Source: Blastobasis lacticolella
Lineage: Eukaryota > Arthropoda > Insecta > Lepidoptera > Blastobasidae
Direction: 5' to 3'
NCBI GenBank assembly: GCA_905147135.1
Contig: LR990061.1
Span: 4,440,026-4,504,025 of the forward strand
Length of the DNA: 64,000 nt
Shown in pieces: positions 51,119-62,484 of the stretch (positions within the stretch are counted from its first letter, which is position 1; every line of letters starts with the position of its first letter). The position numbers and the translations under genes are program-made. The notes below the pieces were generated by a model that saw only the letters and a list, made by a program, of their open reading frames with translations, was not told the DNA's origin and ran no database searches.

Positions 51119-51474
51119 TTTTTTTTTTATTCATGGTAAATATTTTACATCGTCATATCAATATACATTATGTTGTAATTATTAATGTTGATAATTATTA
51201 AATGAATTCTTCAAAACAAAATAACCATGTCAATATAAACACAATAAAATTATACATAATGTCAATTTGAATATCAAAATAATGTCAATATAAGAATTAA
51301 TTAAGATATAAACATATCTTGTCAAGCAATTAAAATAAAGTGTAAATGTCAAGTGAACGAAATAAAAATTAATAGTAAAATATACAGATAAAAATATAAA
51401 TTATTATGTCAATACCCATTGTAATTACTCAATTATATAACAATAATAGTCAATTTCTGTATTAATGAAAATCA
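51119..51474 (-). repeat. 3' UTR fragment of the 38819-40799 LINE family
   Basis: The plus strand opens with a T run and ATTCATGGTAAATATTTTAC and then holds ATGTCAA words at about 20-40 bp spacing, as in the 3' UTR at 38870-39080 (CTCATGGTAGCCCATAAAAT, repeated ATGTCAA). No coding part is included. Confidence 0.5.
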
Positions 51475-51833
51475 ACTTGGCGTTAATATCCCAGTTGTGG
51501 TCTCACGCAAGAGGGCCCGCGGTCCGCCTTGACTGTGATCCAGGAATTGGCAGATCAGATGATTACTTCCAGTGGAGCGACCGTCACTTGACTTCCGTGA
51601 CCCTGCTACCAGGAGAACCTGACCGATTGGGTCATGGCTAAACATTCAGTCGCCTGAATTTGCAGGTTTCATCACAATGTCCTTCCTTGTAAGAACATCG
51701 GTTAGCATTCAACTAACATACATAACTTACAAAAGAGTCAGTTGTACATTATCGCAGTGGGATTCGATTCCGATACTTCTTGCTTACAAGTCGGATATCT
51801 TAACCACTCGGCCACCGACGCTCCTATAATGTG
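51475..51833 (-). repeat. SINE-B, nearly complete
   Basis: On the minus strand: GCGTCGGTGGCCGAGTGGTT, TATCGGAATCGAATCCCACT, AAGGAAGGACATTGTGATG, CCAGTGG-type block, and the end GGCCCTCTTGCGTGAGACC, ACTGGGATATTAACGCC. It borders the LINE 3' UTR fragment directly. Confidence 0.85.
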
Positions 51834-52117
51834 GTATCCATTAACTTTTTTCTAATCTAGGTCTGTAAGTATATCGAATTGATGAAAAGTATTGTATCAG
51901 GTGGCGGTACTTCCATAGCGGCTACTGCTCGAGCGGAATATCCCGCTATGCGTATAGCTGCCTTAGACGTAGGTACTTGTTTCCTAAAGAGCAGTAAGGA
52001 AAGTTCTAGGTAGTTACTCTACACAATCTTAATATATAGAAAGTCGTTTAATGATCATAACAAGTGTTTATTTAAAGTGATCATTCATTCATCATCATTT
52101 AAGTGGCAAACGATATG

Positions 52118-52690
52118 CATGCATATTCAGGCGACTGAATGTGTAACCATGATGCAATCTGGTCAGGTTCCCCTGCTAGCAGAGTCACGGAGGTCAGCTG
52201 ACAATAGCTCTACTGTATTTTTTTTTTATGTCTTATGGTCGGCAAATAGGCAAGCGGGCCACCTGATGGAAAGTGGTCACCACTGCCTGTAGACAACACC
52301 AAGCAACACCAAGAGTGTCGTCAATGCGTTGCCCACCTCTATAACACGTTGCTCTGACAGCAAAAAGGCAAATGCCCCTCCACTGCCAAAGCCACGGTTC
52401 CCCACATCCTCACCCCATGGAGAACTGGAGACCTTACTTACCGGCAGAAACACGATACTAATTAAAAGAGTATTGTTTAGCTGCAATATTCTGTAAGATG
52501 GACGGTACTTCCCCAGTCGGGCGGCTCCAATTCGAACGGGATACCCCGCTATGCCCTACCTCTCTTATAATACCTCTACCTCTCGAAATTACTTGATCTG
52601 CCAAATTCTGGATCATGGTCAAGGCAGACCCCGGGCCCTCGTTTACGAGAGCACAACCTGGACATGAACGCCAAGATGATGTTTTATTTT
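52118..52690 (+). repeat. SINE-B interrupted by family K
   Basis: ATTCAGGCGACTGAATGTG and GGTCAGGTTCCCCTGCTAGC lead to CTCTACTGTA at 52216; after the insertion AATTACTTGATCTGCCAAAT, GCAGACCCCGGGCCCTCG and GACATGAACGCCAAGATGATG complete the SINE. Confidence 0.85.
52217..52592 (-). repeat. Family K element nested in SINE-B
   Basis: A T run is followed by GGCAAATAGGCAAGCGGGCC, GATGGAAAGTGGTCACC, CATGGAGAACTGGAGACC, CCCCAGTCGGGCGGCTCC and CGGGATACCCCGCTATGCCC. The T run at the left places the 3' end there. It lies exactly between ACTGTA and AATTAC of the SINE. Confidence 0.75.
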
Positions 52691-52914
52691 AACATAGCCG
52701 CGTCCATAAGAACGCAATTTATAATTACTTTTTGAGATTTTGACGCAGCTCATTTCGGCGTATCGTATCGTATCCGGTATGGAAATCGTATATACGCAGC
52801 CTATATAATTATATGCAGATTACACGCAGCGTCAGCATATTTTTAATGGCGGTTTAGTCAGTTCTTAATGAAAGTGAACTTCGTGACTTGAAATAAATAA
52901 ATGTGTAAATTAAT

Positions 52915-53350
52915 TAATTAATGTGCTTGGACAAATTCACACAGCGCCATCTAACCCCAAAGTAACCAAAGCTTGTGTTATGGGTGTTAGATAACTGATA
53001 AACTATACATATACTTATACCTTTTTATTTTTTTATTCATTCGTATGGCAAAAATACAATATACGAGAAACACATTCAACTACAAATTTAAATCAAGCGA
53101 AGTCAGCCATTCAATTGCTTCGTCACTAAGGGTGATCAGGTCCTCCGGTGGGCCAGGGTAACTTGTGTTAGGGCATTCCGATAGTATGTGCCACATCGAC
53201 TGAATTGGCACCTTTTTTTAATACATACTTATTGTAAATACTACACGCAGACCCGTATCAGAAATTAAAATTCATCATTTTAATTTCTGCTCGGCCGGGT
53301 ATCGGGAGCTCTGCGCGGCGACCAGCAAGTTAACCAACTGAACCACTCGT
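52915..53350 (-). repeat. SINE-A interrupted by a LINE fragment
   Basis: CACACAGCGCCATCTAACCC and AAAGCTTGTGTTATGGGTG form the body; CAGACCCGTATCAGAAATT and the degraded head GTTAACCAACTGAACCACTC lie after an insertion at about 53022-53215. Confidence 0.75.
53080..53212 (-). pseudogene. Non-LTR ORF2 extreme C-terminus (R1/jockey-like)
   Basis: On the minus strand VPIQSMWHILSECPNTSYPG is followed by PPEDLITLSDEAIEWLTSLD and LNL stop. The H(x4)C part fits the last half of the zinc-knuckle at the end of many jockey/R1 ORF2 proteins. A 3' UTR with AATAAA-like sequence runs to 53022. CTTTTTA-like bases flank it. Confidence 0.55.
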
Positions 53351-53984
53351 CAAATAAGCGAATGTCGAAAAAAGCGCTTTTTTTTCTTATCTTACAACAC
53401 TTTTCCGGAAACCATAAGCTCTTATGATAGTCATGATGTCGCTTACCCAGCGCTATTGCACTATTCTTGTCGCATCCGACTAGTGAGTCACGAATCACGA
53501 ATTGTCGTAACGCAATCATCATAAAGAATTGTTGTGGGTAGGAGTGGAGTTCACGCATGTCAAAAATCTGCCAACATCCTTCCAACTCGTAATTGAATAT
53601 TGGAAACATGGTAAAGAGTAGGCACCGATTTGTACGTGAAAGGGAACGTGAGTAAATTTTATATGGGTGTAAATTCTTTCCGTAACGCAAATGGAAAATG
53701 CTGAAGCTTGTCCTGTTTCTGTCAAGATGAAATTAATTAATTCTGTAGTATTACAATTTACAAGATAAAAAATAAATTTACAAGAAGTTCTTTACGAAGG
53801 TTGGCTTGTCTCTGTAAGAGATTTCTTCCAGCCAACCCTACCGCGAGTAGAAAGAAGTAATAAACCGGGAAGCAGTAGAAAATATGCACTGTGGGTAATA
53901 CATTTCCAAACTATATAATATTGTTATTATTATACACTTTGTTGCACAAAACTCATTAGAAACATAATCACAATACAAAGTAAA
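53351..53984. other. No gene recognised
   Basis: Minus-strand frames at 53280-53690 and 53519-53725 have no domain. 53790-53850 (GAGATTTCTTCCAGCCAACC) resembles LINE 3' UTR pieces at 30700-30725 and 40945-40965. Confidence 0.35.
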
Positions 53985-54352
53985 AAGAGGAGCTTATCCC
54001 TAAAAGTCCTTAGCCAGGGCATGAAGCTGAGTGAGGTCCCTTTTACACACCACACCACTTCCACATGCAACGGCTCTGTTCTTCATTTTCTTTTATTCGT
54101 GTATGATTGTCTAGTTGTTTCATAATTTCATGTTGTTTGTTTTTATTGGTTTTGTTTGTGCATTTTATGTAACTTTTTATTTTTTATTTTTGTTTCATGG
54201 CTCTGGAATCGAGCCACTGACCTCAAATAATACCTGTATTGTTTGGGAGTCGGTGTTTCGAAGCCGATCTAAGGCAATATGTAATGTGTTTGTGGTGTTA
54301 TCGTGTGTAAATAAATGTTTTCTATTCTATTCTATTCTATTCTATTAAAAGA
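53985..54352 (+). repeat. Retroposon 3' end, family R (copy 3)
   Basis: AAGCTGAGTGAGGTCCCTTT is the shared core. It ends GTGTGTAAATAAATG followed by a run of TATTC repeats (54320-54345). No ORF. Confidence 0.6.
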
Positions 54353-54630
54353 TATATATTTCAGCCAACCAAATATGTACTTACTAAACATAAAATCTGT
54401 AATAATACTATACTATATAAATGTATATAAAGCTAATCTTGAGAGGAGAGAAACTATGCTCTTTAGTCTTGACTTGCAACAAGTTACTGATGAACTGTCC
54501 TTAATCTTAGTTGGAAAGTTATTCCAGAATCGCGCCGCTTCAACAGTAAACGACTTGAAAAAATAGTTGAAATACAGTGGGGAACTTCAAGTGGTGTGAT
54601 AACGTTATGTAAGTAAAAATTTAAAGTAAA

Positions 54631-54974
54631 TGTGGCCGAGCGGTTAGAGTATCCGACTCGTAAGCCAGAGGTCCCGGGTTCGAATCCCACTCCGGCCATG
54701 TACCAATAACTGTTTTCTGAGTTATGTACATTAGTTGAATACTAACCGATGCTCTTACGGTGAGGGAAAACATCGTGATGAAACCTGCACATTCAGGCGA
54801 CTGAATGGATAACCATGATCAGTTTCCCCTGGTAGAAGGGTCAGGTTGGTCAGATGGCAGTCGCTCCACTGTAATTACCTGACCTGCCAAACCCTGGATC
54901 ATGGTCAAGGCGGACCACGGGCCCTAGTGCGCGAGATCACAACCGGGACATTAACGCCAAGATTTCTTTTTATC
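54631..54974 (+). repeat. SINE-B, complete with target duplication
   Basis: The best copy: tRNA-like GGCCGAGCGGTTAGAGTATC, anticodon-loop region CGACTCGTAAGCC, GGTTCGAATCCCACTCC, then the body, and GGCGGACCACGGGCCC plus CAACCGGGACATTAACGCC at the end. AAGTAAA flanks it (54624-54630 and 54975-54981). The acceptor stem does not close as in a real tRNA gene. Confidence 0.9.
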
Positions 54975-54981
54975 AAGTAAA

Positions 54982-55944
54982 GGTGGCCAAACATGTGAAG
55001 CAAATACGAACTAATAATTTCAATGAGCGTTGTATGATTTACGGTTTTTACCAAGGAGATGTATTACTAAAGTATAAATGTCCTTGAGTAGTCTGTGGGG
55101 AAGTTGAAAAAACAAAAAAAAACTGAACTGCTAAATATAATATTTATTTATGTAAATGCTGAATCTTTGTTTTTTTTAAAGAAATCTGAATGGTATTTTT
55201 TTATTAAAAATCTAATAAAAAAATACCATTCACTCATATTTAAATTAATAACGAAATTTTTTGCCAACGTGAAACATTTTTAATTAAAAATTTAGTCAGT
55301 TTGAGCCTACATTTTCCTGTATAACGACTTTCACAAAATCCGAGGTCGAAACCCGAGAGCAAACAGCCAGTAGTGAGTAAATAATTTCTTAGAGGTTGTT
55401 GCTTCTAATTAAAGACTCAATTTTCCTTAACCCCAAATGACAGAGGAGGGAATATTTTAACGTCTCATTACAGACTTTAAAGGATCTGATAGCTTATATA
55501 AATTTAAGAGGACTTGAAATTCAAATGAGCTTGCATAATTATTGGTTCGTATATTCGAAAGGGTTTTGAATGCGTAAGTAAACAAGTAAATTGCATGACC
55601 TAATTTTGGACAGATATCAAAACAGAACAGAAGATGTCCTTGTCCACGTTAAATGCGTTGTGATAATTCTCAGCCGTAGACGCGTTGGATACCATTATTT
55701 CCTTTTTCTTTTATAATTCTGTTGATTCTGTGGCTCAGCGGGGAAGCACGACCACCTGGACTACCTCACATACAAAAATATCGGTACGGTTTTGAAGGAA
55801 GCTGTCAAACTAATATATCGTAGCGTCACTTTGTGGACGTGAAGCTTATAACGTCATCGTCAATGGAAATTTAATAGCGTCTTCATACATTTCCGTATAA
55901 TTTACTTCCCTGTGTTATCATCGTACCGCCAATATCCACGATGA
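54982..55944. other. No gene; AT hairpin
   Basis: A perfect 19-bp stem (55188-55206 with 55213-55231, six-base loop) starts GAATGGTATTTTTTTATTA. The rest is AT-rich with no domain. Confidence 0.45.
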
Positions 55945-56330
55945 TATCATTATATCAGCCGGAAGACGCCCACTGCTGGACATAAGCCTCCGCTAGATAT
56001 CTCTACAAATTCCGGTCTTGTGCCTTCTGCATCCAACTGGTACCTACGATCTTACCAAATTGTCGGTCCACCTAGTGGGAGGCCTACCCTCGCTGCGTCT
56101 TCCGGTACGTGGTCGCCACTCGAGAATTTTCTTGCCCCATCGGCCATCTGTAATGCGAGCTATCTGCTCTGCCCACTGTTACTTAAGCTTGGAAATCCTT
56201 CGGGCTATGTCGGTGACCTTAGTTCATTTGCGGATCTCCGGATTCCGAGCATAGCCCTTTCCATCGCCCTTTGGGTTCTTATAGGGTCCACAGTGACCGG
56301 CCACGTCTCTGTTCCTTAATATCGTCACGT
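55945..56330 (-). pseudogene. RTE-2 family RT C-terminus and 3' end
   Basis: On the minus strand WRPRTGRRSEGRPPTRWTDN and related pieces match the Arg/Trp-rich end of RTE-type RTs (GRPxxRW..D). The terminus is CAGCAGTGGGCGTCTTCCGG, CTGATATAATGATATC. Upstream parts (56160-56330) are frameshifted. It is a different RTE family from 22953-25924. Confidence 0.6.
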
Positions 56331-57018
56331 TACAAATTATAAAAGCGCCTAATTACAAAGTTCAAATGTTCTGATTCTACTAATCAGTCATTGCCCCTAA
56401 CGCATGTGTAAACGACGTCAAATAAACGAAGCTACGCCTTATTTTTGGGATACAGGTATAGTCCACCATCGGACTTGGACTTGAGCCTCCTCCACATTCG
56501 TGGCGGACATTGCCGCAAGCTCCACGCGTAGTAGGTTGGTGTTGAATTTCATCGAATTGAAACTAAATAATTCAATATGCTGCTGGCTATATTTGTCTTA
56601 GGCTAGATTTCAGTGTTATATTTACTCACACGCGAGCAACAGAGACGAGGCTCTTCGAAGGCAACCTAGCTGATTTGCATTATTTAACGCCGACATCTGA
56701 CGCTTTGCCTCTACAATTTTGTTCGTCAGAACCCTGAAGCCTATCAAGATTTAGCCCAAAAATACATAGCTACAAACATTGTAAGTTAAATAAGAGCTGT
56801 TAAAAAGGGACACTTATTGTTTTATGAAACCACTCAAACTTTGTTGTTTAATAATTTAAGTAGGTATATAACTTAAGCGGTGTTACAAATTTAATAAAAT
56901 AGTACATTGATCATTTATCTGCAAATAAACAAAGAATATGATACAAATAGTAAAGAAACATTAGCCTAATAATTAAAATATGTACTTAGAAATATTACTT
57001 ACAATAAATCTGTATTAA
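56331..57018. other. No gene; repeat scrap
   Basis: 56475-56550 (CGGACTTGGACTTGAGCC, CTCCACGCGTAGTAGGTTGG) resembles 28040-28105 and 41080-41145 of the duplicated unit. The remainder is AT-rich and may include non-coding flank of the ORF at 57019. Confidence 0.4.
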
Positions 57019-57315
57019 TTACAATAAATCAAACAACTCGCCGCAAATGCAGTTAGAAAACACGATAAATTCCACAATTACACACAAAATACCATAAATC
57101 TGGCAACACCTGGGCCATTCTTCATGAGGCGTCGAATATTTATCGCCGTCACATGCCAATAAGTTATAGTCGGGGAACGAATTGTGTATGCTAAGTAAGG
57201 TTTTGTAATAGGCAGGTACAATTTCTGGATACTGCCATGGAGATGAATTTGTCAATTCGTCAGCACTCTCATAAATTCTCGCAGGTAACTGTGCGTAATT
57301 AAACAGTAGAGGCAA
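57019..57315 (-). CDS. Candidate exon or small ORF, family unknown
   Basis: The frame has 98 codons: ARIYESADELTNSSPWQYPE, then IVPAYYKTLLSIHNSFPDYN, five Cys residues, and a hydrophobic end IYGILCVIVEFIVFSNCICG. Nothing in it looks like the mobile-element proteins around it. On the minus strand a TTTTGCC...TACGCACAG stretch just upstream of TTACCTGCG looks like a 3' splice site, so it might be a terminal exon whose first residues are not MPLLFN. The single membrane-like segment near the C-terminus could belong to a receptor-type protein. I cannot name it, and it may be chance. Confidence 0.25.
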   Translation of the reverse strand: MPLLFNYAQLPARIYESADELTNSSPWQYPEIVPAYYKTLLSIHNSFPDYNLLACDGDKYSTPHEEWPRCCQIYGILCVIVEFIVFSNCICGELFDLL

Positions 57316-58014
57316 AAGACGAATTATATTTTTTTATACTCACAGTATCATATATAACTTGACTAGGTAATAATATTATTTATTTCACAAAATTTTATAT
57401 TTTTTAAATACTTATTAAAACTAATATACATTTTTTTTTTGTAGATTCGAGATTTTATAAAGTAACTGATCAAACTAAAATTTAATTAATTCCAAAGGAC
57501 CAAAAGCCGTGTAAATCTGGTGCTTTTGACATACAATTTTTATCTATGGTTTTGTTTGAATTACACGCATTAAAAAGTTCGCATTTGGTAGATATACTAC
57601 GAGATAGTACTATAAAAACATTTTGTTCTCAGCAGATACGAGATTATCTATACTAATATATATCTTAAGTCTAAGGTATAACCAGATACGTGTTTTATTC
57701 CCGTAACAGCCAGGTTTTAACGATTTTTATAGCATGACAATCACGTATATGACGAAATATCAGATACGAGATTTTTTAGAGTATCGACGAATTGTAATCA
57801 ACACCATGACAAGTATTCTACACGATCATGACTAATACATAAAAATAAATAAATTATAGGTACACACGTAACTTCCGCCGTTTCTCTTATGGGTTATATA
57901 GAGAGGGTTATGAATATTATCTGTATGCCACTAAAAATGCAACAAAATATAATAACCCGTTGATGTTATTTTTAATTGCATTGTTGGTATCATAAATACA
58001 CAAAAAAAACTTAT
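57316..58014. other. No gene recognised
   Basis: Strongly AT-rich. AGATACGAGATT occurs at 57635 and 57761 (CAGATACGAGATT), a small direct repeat. No ORF. Confidence 0.35.
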
Positions 58015-58136
58015 TTAAAGATAAAAAACTTGCCCGAGATCCCCAGTAACCGGATAAGTGTCCAGAAGGCTGGCCGCATTACCCTACTGGATAGCGAGGC
58101 TAATTCTCTGACCGAAGTAGAGGTCAGCCTGAAGTG
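58015..58136 (-). pseudogene. Remnant of unidentified protein family (GNAAS motif), copy 3
   Basis: On the minus strand one frame reads QADLYFGQRISLAIQ, a TAG stop, GNAASLLDTYPVTGDLGQVF, YL and a TAA stop at 58015-58017. It matches NADLYLAQRLSIAI..GNAASILG at 45235-45372. The single in-frame TAG replaces what is probably an Arg codon. Confidence 0.55.
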
Positions 58137-58311
58137 GAAATAAATATTCTCCATAATAGGACGAACCCAAATCAAACTAAAGGATCTTTCTCGTATTAAA
58201 GCTCTGTGAAGTCCTAGAAATACAGAAGATATTCGATTGAGACTCAATTACGACTCTGTTATAAATTCTGCAAAAAAATAACAGACTCAGTTAAAATAAA
58301 TAAAATAAGTA

Positions 58312-58570
58312 AATAAATATGCTTGGAAAAATTTACACAGCTTCATCTAGCCCCAAAGTAAACAAAACTTGTGTTATGAATGCCAGAGAACTGGTAAACT
58401 ACTAATATATTTGTAAATACATACTTAATTTACATATACGAGTAACATCCAGACCCATAATAGAAATTAAAAAATTTCATTTTAATTTTTGCCCGATCGA
58501 GAATCGAATTCTAATCTGCGTGGCAGACCTTCATGTTAACCAACTGAACCACTCAGGTCATCACTGAACC
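58312..58570 (-). repeat. SINE-A
   Basis: TTACACAGCTTCATCTAGCC and CTTGTGTTATGAATGCC are the body, and GCCCGATCGAGAATCGAATTC with GACCTTCATGTTAACC the B-box and head in minus orientation. A short tandem (ACCACTCAGGTCA, ACCATTCAGGTCA) marks the 5' end. Confidence 0.75.
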
Positions 58571-58689
58571 ATTCAGGTCAATTAGTTGATTAGTTATTGG
58601 TGTCGCCGTCTTAAATCGACCAAGAGTCTGCCGTTTTAATCCATAATCGAGTTACCATTGAAACATGCAAATATTCTAATAGCGGTAGG

Positions 58690-58945
58690 TATGTAAAAGA
58701 GAGGTAGGGCATAGCGGGGTATCCCGTTCGAATTGAAGCCGCCCGACTGGGGAAGTACCTCCACCTTACAGAATATCGCAGCTCAACAATACTCTTTTAA
58801 ATAGTATTCTGTTTGTCGGTTAGTAAGATCTCCAGTGCTCCATGGGGTGGGGATTTGGGGAACCGTGGCTTTGGCAGTGTTGGAGCATATGCCATTTTGC
58901 TGCCAGAGCAACGTGTTATAGAGGTGGGCAACGCATTACAGACTT
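58690..58945 (+). repeat. Family K, 3'-truncated
   Basis: GGTAGGGCATAGCGGGGTAT, GCCGCCCGACTGGGGAAGTA, CCAGTGCTCCATGGGGTGGG and GCAACGTGTTATAGAGGTGG match the complement of 52340-52570. The 3' part seen at 52217-52330 is missing. Confidence 0.7.
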
Positions 58946-59929
58946 ATAGACCTTGTAGCCTAAGAAACATAGCATTGTACCTATAATACCTAACACTCCC
59001 TACTTCCCTACGCCTATTTCGATCGACAGATCTAACGTTGCGTAGGACGCATGTGACAACGTAATGTAACGTAACACTGTCACACGTACGTGCTCGTTCA
59101 GCTAGCAGGAAGGTTAAATAAAGAAAAGAAGAAAATGCAGGGAAGAGGTGTTTTATTCTAATCCTAAATCAGACTAAGTACAACAAATTATAAAAATAAA
59201 ACTAGTGAAAACACAAAAGTTCTAAGTCCAAAAAATTGTCTCTATCACATTACCTCCACCACGTTCACTATAGATTTAAAATTACAGAGTTGTTAAAGGC
59301 TATGTGCCGAAAGATTGAATTATATTGGGCAACCGTTTAATTAGTTGAAAATTTCAGTTCGTCAGCCAAAGTTATCATCTGTGAAATCATTATGAGGAAA
59401 AGGATCCAGCAGTCATTTAGAACGAGAGAGTACTTTGCCATCTTTGCCATCTACGTCTCGACTTGACAACTTATGATAATGACATGAACTCGGACTGAAC
59501 AAATCTCGTCTCGGTGACGGTAACGGTGGACAAACGCTCTAAGGTTTGCCTCGCCCGAGGCAAACTCGCGCGCCGACTACAAAGAGCCCATGAAATGGTG
59601 GTAAAACCCCATCCTCCGTCTCGCTTTCTTTACATTCATTAATTGAATATACCTTTATATTGAAACCATCGTACTAACATCCAAACAGGTGGTAGGACTC
59701 TGTCAAACCTGAGGAGTCCGCCTGGGTGAGTACCACCGCCTTATGTATTTCTGCCGCCAAACAATGCTTGCAAATGCTTGTTGTGTTCCGGTTTAAAGGA
59801 TAAGGTAACCAGCAAAATTACGAGCATGAGGCATTTCATCTAAGTCCTCACAGTGACAACGCACCTCCGTTTCTGCACTTTTGCTATCTGCAACCAGAAT
59901 GAATGAACTATAGATGTTATAAAAAATAA
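58946..59929. other. No gene; possible retroelement debris
   Basis: 59690-59860 contains CCGCCTTATGTATTTCTGCC, similar to 615-640 and 27205-27230. A 10-bp palindrome GTTTGCCTCG..CGAGGCAAAC is at 59544-59565. AGGAGGT-like purine stretches around 59260 on the minus strand were considered as an LTR edge but not supported. Confidence 0.35.
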
Positions 59930-60135
59930 AAAAATATTCGTGGACAAATTCACACAGCGCCACCTAGCCCCAAACTAAGCAAAGCTTGTACTATGGGTGC
60001 TAGATAACTGATATACTACTTAAATACTTATTTAAATACGTACTTATTATACATAGAACACCAAGACCCGTAACAGAAATTAAAATTCATCATTTCAATT
60101 TCTGCCCGGCCCGGAAACCCGAGTCGGCTGCCTGC
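59930..60135 (-). repeat. SINE-A, head truncated
   Basis: GACAAATTCACACAGCGCCA, AAGCAAAGCTTGTACTATGG and AAGACCCGTAACAGAAATT match 17301-17480. The head stops soon after GCCCGGCCCGGAAACCCGAG. Confidence 0.75.
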
Positions 60136-60760
60136 TCGTTTGTCTCTGAATAGCATGAAATAAAACCAAGCTTTCTATCAGCATCCCACTCTATTCAAAA
60201 CCGCCAACCCACACATTTCAGGTCCCATCTAAAAATAAAAACTAATAAGAACCAAAAGGAAATCGTCCCAGCGGCGTCCCCAGTAATTACTTCCGAATAC
60301 ACTTCACGAGCGCAATATTTATTTCCAGAACAGCACGTTAGTGTTTGCATAAAAATGAATATTTCCCGGGAAATATTTTTCATTTGCGAAAGCTTTTGCA
60401 CCTGCTCTCATGGTTTTTCTGTTGCTATCTTTGTTGTACGGGCAGAAGTGTTGTTGCAAAGCCTACGCAGCTGGGTAGATAATTTACTGTAAGTCTTTTG
60501 CCAATGATTACTGCGCTGCTGTACTGCGATTTTTCGAGCAGAAATTGTAGCAAAATGTACGTCTTCTTCGTAAAGTAATTTCATTTTGTTGGCTTATTTT
60601 GAAATTTCCATCTATACTAACTTTTTATTTCTTGATGGTACGATATGATTTTTTATTTCATAGTACCATATTATTTTATTAGGTCGCTTCTTGTCTGTTC
60701 GCTACAAATTGCAACGATTTTATACCAACAACGGGATAAGCTTGAAACTTTGAACGTTAG
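60136..60760. other. No gene recognised
   Basis: Short frames only (60195-60401, minus, shows no domain). No repeat shared with the window. Confidence 0.35.
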
Positions 60761-60950
60761 CACAGGAACTTTATAATATAACAATGCAACCTTATCAAGT
60801 TTGGGCTCGTTGGATTCTTCCTGACAAGTACTCTGATGGAAGATGGTGTCCAGGAGCTGATGATGCAGCCGGGAGGTGGCCACAGGAACTCAGTAATAAA
60901 ACAATGCAACCCTATCGAATTAGGACTCGTTAGATCGTCTTGGCAAGTTA
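60761..60950. repeat. Direct repeat, ~70 bp, spaced 120 bp
   Basis: CACAGGAACT, ACAATGCAACC, TATC and CTCGTT(G/A)GAT occur at 60761-60830 and again at 60881-60950 with moderate divergence. The spacer holds GGAGCTGATGATGCAGCC. Confidence 0.6.
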
Positions 60951-61349
60951 AATGAAATTCATTAAATAATAAGTTATCGTGTTAGATTTAAAATACGACT
61001 AAAAACCAAAATACTAATTATGTAAGTATATAAAAAGTATTTTTTTAAATAAATTTTTTTCTTAACCCTTAAGGATCAAAACCCCATACAGACTGTTTTG
61101 AGTTTGTGATTTTTTTATAGCTGATATTGATTTTTTTTGTTCACTTGCTTGTTCCATGTATTTTGTTGTCCTACCTTCTCGATATCGTACTTTTTAAGTG
61201 TAAGTAATTTATGTTTCTTTCTTTCCTTCATTCTACGACGTCCAACTACCATTTCTCTCTCAATCGCATTAAAACCCCGCTGAAACTCGCTCGGCTGTTC
61301 CAAATGGCGGTAGAGCGGAATACGGAAGGGCAAACGTTCACAAGACGGA
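60951..61349. other. No gene recognised
   Basis: AT-rich with T runs. The frame 61211-61474 has no domain and runs into the tandem array. Confidence 0.35.
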
Positions 61350-62480
61350 TACCCTCACCTAACGCTCTTTATCCGACAAACCGTTCACGTAGGATATGTC
61401 CGTCACTCGCCGTATGTCACTTGGCTAAAGGCTTTGTGCGTAAAGGTGGTTACATAATAGGATGTTCTTACTAGACTGTAGAATGGGTATTTCACACTTA
61501 TAATTATTCATAATATTACGTACAAAGTTCACTTTTTTTACCCTACTGCCAAGGAAGGGTTATGTTTTTCACGTGTATCATGTATGTATGTATGTATGCA
61601 TGTTAATATGATTGTAAATTTCTTTATTACCTTGTATCTTCCAAACGGCTGGATGGATTTCGACAGTTAAGGTATCGTTAGATTCGTCTCAAAAACCCAC
61701 GTGTCCTTAGATGTTTTAAAAGAAATAAAAAATGGGGAATTTTAGGCGCCATATTGCGAAGTTTAAAATTTTTTCTGAGCGGCTTAAGGAGCTGATTTCC
61801 AAACTTGATGGATACCCACACCTTTGACGCTCCTTGTCCGACAAACCGTTTACGTAGGGTATGTCCGTCACTAGCCGTATGTCACTTGGCTAAAGGCTTT
61901 GTGCGTAAAGGTGGTTACATAATAGGACGTTCTTACTAGACTGTAGAATGGGTATTTCACACTTATAATAATTTTCCGAAAAGTCCTTAATAATATATTA
62001 CGTACAAAGCTTTTTTACCCCACTGCCAAGGAAGGGTTATGTTTTTCACGTGTATCTTGTATGTTTGCATGTAAATTTCTTTTTTAGAATCGGCCAACAT
62101 CTATTTTTCCTCCCCCTAAATTTTTTTTTATTTATATGGAAAAACAACGTTTGCCGGGTCAGCTAGTTATTTATAATATTACGTACAAAGTTCACTTTTT
62201 TTACCCTACTGCCAAGGAAGGGTTATGTTTTTCACGTGTATCTTGTATATATGTATGTATACATGTTAATATGGTTGTAAATTTCTTTTTTACCTTGTAT
62301 CTTCCAAATGGCTGGATGGATTTCGACAGTTAAGGTATCGTTAGATTCGTCTCAAAAACCCACGTGTCCTTAGATGTTTTAAAAGAAATAAAATATGGGG
62401 AATTGTAGGCGCCATATTGTGAAGTTCCAAAATATTTTCTGATCGGCTTAAGGAGCTGATTTCCAAACTTGATGGATACC
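61350..62480. repeat. Tandem array, ~470-bp unit
   Basis: TGTCCGTCACTCGCCGTATG (61398) recurs at 61862; ACTGCCAAGGAAGGGTTATG recurs at 61545, 62021 and 62206; GGAGCTGATTTCCAAACTTG at 61789 and 62453. Each GGTTATG block is followed by TTTTTCACGTGTATC and a TATG-rich stretch. The last unit follows a junction with GTTTGCCGGGTCAGCTAG (62149). No ORF of note. Confidence 0.75.
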
Positions 62481-62484
62481 CACA

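Noticed and set aside
54631..54704. tRNA-like sequence with A- and B-boxes
   Set aside because: The acceptor stem does not pair and a SINE body follows, so it is a SINE head rather than a tRNA gene. The same applies to 43981 and 18702.
58011..58247. 78-codon minus frame as an RT fragment
   Set aside because: The meaningful similarity is in another frame (the GNAAS remnant); this frame has no RT motif.
58980..59290. Possible LTR edge (purine tract GGTGGAGGTAA then TGTGATAGAG on the minus strand)
   Set aside because: No second LTR, no primer-binding site and no matching copy were found in the window.
59544..59565. 10-bp palindrome GTTTGCCTCG..CGAGGCAAAC
   Set aside because: It is too short and isolated to call as a site or element; noted only in the gap description.
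61580..61605. TATG repeats as a CRISPR-like or regulatory array
   Set aside because: It is a simple microsatellite inside the tandem units of a eukaryotic repeat.
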